In this document: positions 60,329 through 64,000 of the stretch, in pieces | Layout: each line of letters opens with the position of its first letter | Position numbering within the stretch: the first letter of the stretch is position 1 | Made by a program: the position numbers and the translations under genes | The notes under the pieces: generated by a model | Databases searched by the model: none | The model's input: the letters and a program-made list of their open reading frames with translations, nothing else | Told to the model about the DNA's origin: nothing | Source of the DNA: Haloarchaeobius sp. FL176 | Lineage (GTDB): Archaea; Halobacteriota; Halobacteria; Halobacteriales; Natrialbaceae | DNA length: 64,000 nucleotides | Direction of reading: 5' to 3' | Assembly (NCBI RefSeq): GCF_024609245.1 | Contig: NZ_JANJYH010000007.1 | Location: 97,530-161,529, forward strand

Positions 60329-60841
60329 ATGGGAGATAAAAGGAAACCACAACTAAACATGACCCTTGACGAAGGGCAGAAAGAGGAATGGAAGGAAGCA
60401 GTAGAAGAGGATAATCGATTTTCCTCCCTGAGTCAACTAATCCGTACCTCAGTCGAGAGGGAGCTTTCTGGGGGTCATGACTCAAACCGGGATGGAAAGC
60501 AGATAGCAAAGCTTGTTGAGAAAGTCGGTAAGCTGGAAAACCAAATCAATGCCCTTTCGGTCGATTTAGGCGAAATGAGAGGAATAGTTGAGAGTCAACA
60601 ACCGTCTTACTCTCATCTCAAGAGCGAGGCTTTCGCTGTATTGCCGGATGGAGACATGGCTTCTCCTATGTCTCCCGAAGAAGTAGCTTCAGAGGTTGGG
60701 GGACCGGTCGATGCAGAGACGATGGAGGATGTTTTAGACGAGTTAGCTGCTTCAACCGGACAAGTTCGGGCAATATACAGGGAAAACGAAGTAGGGGAGC
60801 AAATTCCCCGCTATCGGAAGAAGGGGGATAAGATGCAATGA
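60329..60841 (+). CDS. Ribbon-helix-helix-like protein before the recombinase
   Basis: The 170-residue product from ATG 60329 begins MGDKRKPQLNMTLDEGQKEEWKEAVEE, then FSSLSQLIRTSVERELS, the strand-helix-helix pattern of RHH DNA-binding proteins. A coiled coil follows (AKLVEKVGKLENQINALSVDLGEMRGIVE) and a C-terminal domain of about 65 residues (MSPEEVASEVGGPVDAETMEDVLDELAA). It overlaps the recombinase gene by four bases, so it may act as a recombination directionality or control factor. Confidence 0.6.
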   Translation: MGDKRKPQLNMTLDEGQKEEWKEAVEEDNRFSSLSQLIRTSVERELSGGHDSNRDGKQIAKLVEKVGKLENQINALSVDLGEMRGIVESQQPSYSHLKSEAFAVLPDGDMASPMSPEEVASEVGGPVDAETMEDVLDELAASTGQVRAIYRENEVGEQIPRYRKKGDKMQ

Positions 60842-61815
60842 ATTTCCCCGAACCCGTCTCAGAGTGGCTTAAAGATAAAGAACAAGAATACGACTCACAG
60901 CACTCCTACAAAACGCGAAAGAGCGACGTTAAGCAGTTCATTGAGTGGTTAGACGATACTGGTAGGGATTGGGAGCCTGTTGAACAAGAACGACACAAGA
61001 GGCTCTTACACCGATATTTCCTCTCCCTCAATGGGAATAAAGACGAAAAGGGATATGCCCGGAAAACCGTATCAAGTCGGTGGGCTAGTATCAAGCTCAT
61101 GTATAGCGAATTTGCGGGTTTCTACGCTTATTTGGATGAAACCCCTTTCGAGAATCTGAAAAAGAAAAGCACGTATCTGCCCGATGCAAACCAGAATGAA
61201 GCGAGTAGTTCTAAGCCCTATATCACCAAACAGCAGAAGATTGAGCTAGTCGATAATGTCCCCTCTCCCAAGTTCCGTAATGAAGTTATTATTGAGACGA
61301 TGTTTCAAACGGGGCTACGGCAAAGCTCTATTGCGAACTTGAAGATTGAGGATGTGAACCTGAAAGAGAACAAGCTTGAGGAATTTTACTGTCCGAAGGT
61401 AAACGACACTTTCACCAATTCGTTTTCTGACTCTCTGAATTGGCTACTTGATGAATGGATTAACGGTGGATACCGGGCAGGATACACCGGAGCTAACGAA
61501 TCGGATTACCTGTTTCTGACTCACCGGAGCGAGAAAATCAGGGACGAAAGGCCGAATATCATTATCAAGAAAGCAGCAGAGAACGCGGGAATTCAAGAGG
61601 TTATGTACCAAGATAAGGCCGGAAGGAACCGATACAAAATAACATCTCATGCTATCCGTAGGGGTCATGCAATGTATCTCTGGAAGGAACCCCACGATGT
61701 AGACCTTCGGACTATCCAAGGCAGATTAAATCATTCCAGCTTACAAATGACGATGGAATACTTACCAATATCGCCGGATGACGAAGCAGATAAGCTTGAA
61801 GGAATCCAATTCTGA
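60838..61815 (+). CDS. Tyrosine recombinase of the second element
   Basis: The 325-residue product has an N-terminal core-binding domain (1-120) and a catalytic domain with Arg in FQTGLRQSSIANLKIED, the box SHAIRRGHAMYLW (H-x-x-R) and a C-terminal Tyr in QMTMEYLPIS. All key residues are present. It differs clearly from the provirus integrase at 20685. Codons are AT-rich. Likely the enzyme that placed this element in alkA. Confidence 0.85.
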   Translation: MNFPEPVSEWLKDKEQEYDSQHSYKTRKSDVKQFIEWLDDTGRDWEPVEQERHKRLLHRYFLSLNGNKDEKGYARKTVSSRWASIKLMYSEFAGFYAYLDETPFENLKKKSTYLPDANQNEASSSKPYITKQQKIELVDNVPSPKFRNEVIIETMFQTGLRQSSIANLKIEDVNLKENKLEEFYCPKVNDTFTNSFSDSLNWLLDEWINGGYRAGYTGANESDYLFLTHRSEKIRDERPNIIIKKAAENAGIQEVMYQDKAGRNRYKITSHAIRRGHAMYLWKEPHDVDLRTIQGRLNHSSLQMTMEYLPISPDDEADKLEGIQF

Positions 61816-62864
61816 TTGAGAATCTTAGTTCCTCTTCTGTGTTTTCTTTGGAATTGAGTTTTCGTTTTATTCTTTGTTATAGCAGGGTCGTGGTTTCTCA
61901 GCTTGATTCAATGTCCCTTCGTGAAAGGGAGTTGAAGGGGGTCGTGGGGGGTTTTTAACCGATGAAAATGAGATTGTTGGTTAACGACTTTCTTCAAATC
62001 GAAGCTCATTCTAAAACAAGAGAGACAGGCATTCAATGGAATCTATTCCCCCTCCTTAATCTGAGAAGGGGTATCCATCGTCCTACTCTATGGGGGTAGG
62101 TCTATCAGCATTGTATGTCTCTCAATTGCCTGAGAATCGATTTGAGAGGTTAGGCGAGAGGGATGAATCAGCTTGGGGGAGAAATGCTTAGAAACTATTC
62201 TGAGAGCTTTTAGATTATAATCTGATATTCAGAGTCAAGTGAAAAAATTAGAAGGAAAAGCAATTGGACTTCTTCAACAGATTCGATAGAGAGATTCAGC
62301 ATTTGAAGCAAATTTCTATACCTAAATCTTGGAATTAAATATAATTTCAAGCTTTATTACGAGCAACGAACCGCACTACTGTCTTTCTAACTTAGCATCA
62401 AATTTTATACGAGTAATTTTTGTAAAGGGTATTCCCCCTCATCCTACTATAGTATAATAATAATTAATTATAGAGAAGAAGGAGGAAGGAAAGGAAAGGG
62501 GGACTATAGGGGGATAGGATAGGATGGAGGAAGAAGTGAGTTATCTATAGTATAGTACTAGTCTAGTATAGAGTACTGTAGATAATACAGACGAACAGCA
62601 ACAGCATAGATAATAGTAGTATATTAGAGGAATACAGCAAGTAGTAGTAGTATATAGTTTATTGGAGGAAACAGCATCTATATCTTGAAAGAATAGACGA
62701 ATAGGCTGATAGTGTTGTTCTAACCATAGAAGACTGCCGAGTATCGCAAGGAGCGTAGCGACTGAGAAACGCAGGCAGTCGAAAGAACATTAATTCCATA
62801 ACTAACACACCGAAAGTTATTTAAGTCTATATCGTTAATATCTATATGAAACAAGTGAAAGAAT
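61816..62864. other. 1-kb non-coding AT- and purine-biased tract
   Basis: No credible protein gene lies here. It contains a GGGTCGTGG direct repeat (61885-61893, 61939-61947), a hairpin TCCCTT-N5-AAGGGA at 61914-61930, a purine run at about 62471-62540 (GAAGAAGGAGGAAGG...), many TAGTA/TATAGTA units at about 62545-62680, and arms GACTGCC/GGCAGTC at 62732-62738 and 62774-62780. Origin, centromere-like site or non-coding RNA are possible. Confidence 0.5.
62732..62780. other. Possible structured element (GACTGCC ... GGCAGTC)
   Basis: Seven-base arms enclose 35 bases that have a second inner pair TCGC/GCGA. A nested stem-loop of about 49 bases could form, about 85 bases upstream of the micro-gene at 62865. 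Confidence 0.35.
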
Positions 62865-62984
62865 ATGGCTGATGAAGAAATAACTACAATTTCGGTTTCT
62901 AAGTCGTTCCGAAATAGACTGAGAAGTAATATTCCGAAGGGGACCACTTACGAATCTTTTCTGAAAGAAGAACTTGAATTATGA
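62865..62984 (+). CDS. 39-residue antitoxin-like protein
   Basis: ATG 62865 opens MADEEITTISVSKSFRNRL, then IPKGTTYESFLKEELEL. The strand then two short helices (TISVSKSFRNRL, TYESFLKEEL) match the pattern of VapB-type or ribbon-helix-helix antitoxins. It overlaps the next gene (ATGA). Very short, but coupling supports it. Confidence 0.5.
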   Translation: MADEEITTISVSKSFRNRLRSNIPKGTTYESFLKEELEL

Positions 62985-63832
62985 GGTATACAAATAGCCA
63001 CTCCGAGAAAAGCGCAAAGACTGCTAATAGAGAAGAGCTTTCCGATGCATGGTTTGACGAAGAAGACGAAGACGACGACGAAATCACCTGTATTAATGCC
63101 AACCGGGTAACGGGAGAAGAGCTTCAATCTTCGTCCGAATCGTCTGGTTCTACTTCTTCGACAAGCTCTTCGAATTCCAGCAACGAAGAGGAAGAGTTAG
63201 CCGACGAACCCTTGACTTTCAAGGAAATCGAAGAGCTTGCCGAAGAGAAGGGAGTTAGCCCAACTGAGCTATGGAGGGAAGCTTCCAAGACTGAGGATTC
63301 TTCTTCCGGTCTTGAGAAGACCTTTGAAGCGGACCATATCGAGAGAAGTCTTTCCAGAAGGAAGAATAGCGGTTGGACCGAGGGAGGAAGCATAGCTTCT
63401 GAGTCTTCTTCTGCCTCTTCGTCTGCTTCTTCGAGTGAACTTTCCTCAAGTGACGATGGAATCGACCTAACCGTATCTGTCGATTCGACCGAGGAACCCA
63501 CCAAATCCGAGCTTAAAAAGGAAGCTGCCCGCCAATTTGATTCAAGAGGGGGAGTCTGGCAGGAGATTGGAGAGGAGCTTGAGCAAGAGGTAGCTAATTC
63601 CCCTGATAGAGTCAAGACTTTGCATGACGGGAAAACTCACGTCTCTATTACGAACCTTGGAGACGATGAAAAGCGAACTGTTCGCACATCGTATCCTCCC
63701 CTCAAGGAAGAGCTTGAAAGAGTCGCCAAGGAGACGGATTTAGTAGGAATCAAGGGAGGCTCAGAGGATACAGTAGTGGTTGAGGCTTCTTCCCGGAACG
63801 CTGTTAGAGAATATCTGGATTTGGATGACTGA
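62981..63832 (+). CDS. Ser/acid-rich protein of unknown function coupled to the 39-residue gene
   Basis: The 283-residue product has an acidic start (FDEEDEDDDEITC), long Ser runs (SSSESSGSTSSTSSSNSS near 50-68; ASESSSASSSASSSELSSS near 138-156), helical stretches (LTFKEIEELAEEKGVSPTELWREA near 78-101) and a compact C-terminal part (KTHVSITNLGDDEKRTVRTSYPPLKEELERV). No enzyme motif or family recognised. Ser-codon use is TCT/TCG/TCA rather than AGC/TCC. Start overlaps the 39-residue gene, so a two-component module is possible. Confidence 0.55.
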   Translation: MRYTNSHSEKSAKTANREELSDAWFDEEDEDDDEITCINANRVTGEELQSSSESSGSTSSTSSSNSSNEEEELADEPLTFKEIEELAEEKGVSPTELWREASKTEDSSSGLEKTFEADHIERSLSRRKNSGWTEGGSIASESSSASSSASSSELSSSDDGIDLTVSVDSTEEPTKSELKKEAARQFDSRGGVWQEIGEELEQEVANSPDRVKTLHDGKTHVSITNLGDDEKRTVRTSYPPLKEELERVAKETDLVGIKGGSEDTVVVEASSRNAVREYLDLDD

Positions 63833-63881
63833 ATCTTTCTCCGACAGTCTTGCCGACCTTGCTTCTTCCGAGGGTATGTGT

Positions 63882-64000
63882 TTACCCCGAGGTCTCGACA
63901 GCCGGCACAGCGTGAGCCCGTGAGATCATATCATTGCTGCTGACGACTCGACGAAGCTCTTCGTATGGATTGCGTCCCTGCTGGCGCCACGTCGCCAGCA
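63882..64000 (-). CDS. Transposase-like C-terminal end (IS66-like?), partial
   Basis: The reverse strand from the window edge reads LATWRQQGRNPYEELRRV, then VSSNDMISRAHAVPAVETSG and stops at 63882. This looks like the C-terminal end of a haloarchaeal transposase. IS66-type is my best guess, but ISH families differ and only 38 codons are visible. GC-rich codons differ from the AT-rich element beside it, so it is a separate insertion or the far side of the element. Confidence 0.4.
   Translation of the reverse strand, partial: LATWRQQGRNPYEELRRVVSSNDMISRAHAVPAVETSG

Larger units (their letters stand above)
60270..63850. mobile_element. Second integrated element, AT-rich, inserted in alkA (right end uncertain)
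   Basis: At about 60270 the sequence changes from GC-rich alkA to AT-rich DNA. The element encodes a possible DNA-binding protein, a tyrosine recombinase, a 1-kb non-coding tract, a 39-residue protein and a Ser/acid-rich 283-residue protein. Base use stays AT-rich to about 63850, where a transposase-like end appears. The other half of alkA and a second attachment site are not in the window, so the right boundary is unknown. Confidence 0.65.

Noticed and set aside
62545..62680. Repeated TAGTA/TATAGTA units as a CRISPR array
   Set aside because: Units are too short and irregular, with no spacers or cas genes.

Overview
The window is a haloarchaeal (class Halobacteria) chromosomal segment. The evidence is the GC-rich sequence, very acidic proteins, short leader or leaderless genes behind TATA boxes, Tat-type lipoproteins, and haloarchaeal families (RibL FAD synthase, JAMM protease, RecJ-like DHH/OB nuclease, archaetidylserine synthase, Agl23-like membrane protein, halo-type pilus operon). 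I cannot name the genus. Two arginine tRNA genes are visible. No rRNA or CRISPR array was seen.

Layout. 1-20.3 kb is core genome: purine synthesis (purE end, purK), an Agl23-like protein, ribH with an aminotransferase, a sensor kinase, the JAMM-ribL pair and its divergent RecJ-like gene, a phospholipase D-like protein, a HEAT protein, archaetidylserine synthase, an NDH-2-like oxidoreductase, a decayed NhaC antiporter, cobT-cobB, aIF1A and a lipoprotein. 20.6-33.3 kb is an integrated element of about 12.6 kb with the layout of a pleolipovirus-type provirus. A 15-bp direct repeat bounds it, and one copy is the 3' end of tRNA-Arg(TCG). It carries a tyrosine integrase, an operator-rich switch region, a winged-helix regulator, a structural block (four-TM protein, two micro-proteins, frameshifted spike-like protein, two membrane proteins, NTPase, nuclease-like protein), a low-GC cargo block and a reverse-strand replication-like block.

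33.4-42.6 kb is a seven-gene type IV pilus operon on the minus strand (ATPase, membrane platform, five pilin-like proteins) whose genes overlap or nearly touch. 43.2-59.8 kb is core again: tRNA-Arg(CCT), tatA, a peroxiredoxin, an HD hydrolase, an MFS transporter, small membrane proteins, DoxX, XapX, the sdhCDBA operon, an aspartoacylase-like enzyme, a GNAT enzyme, a fused RimK ligase and RimB-like protease, a DUF7344-like regulator, azlCD and an intact NhaC antiporter. From about 60.27 kb a second, AT-rich element begins inside alkA, leaving only the last ~57 codons of that glycosylase. It encodes a possible DNA-binding protein, a tyrosine recombinase, a 1-kb non-coding tract of odd composition, and a coupled pair of unknown small proteins. 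The window ends in the C-terminus of a transposase-like gene.

Most promising for new biology: the provirus with its cargo and operator cluster, the one-chain RimK/RimB protein with its neighbours, the Phe-motif acidic tail of the pilus ATPase, and the second element with its non-coding tract.
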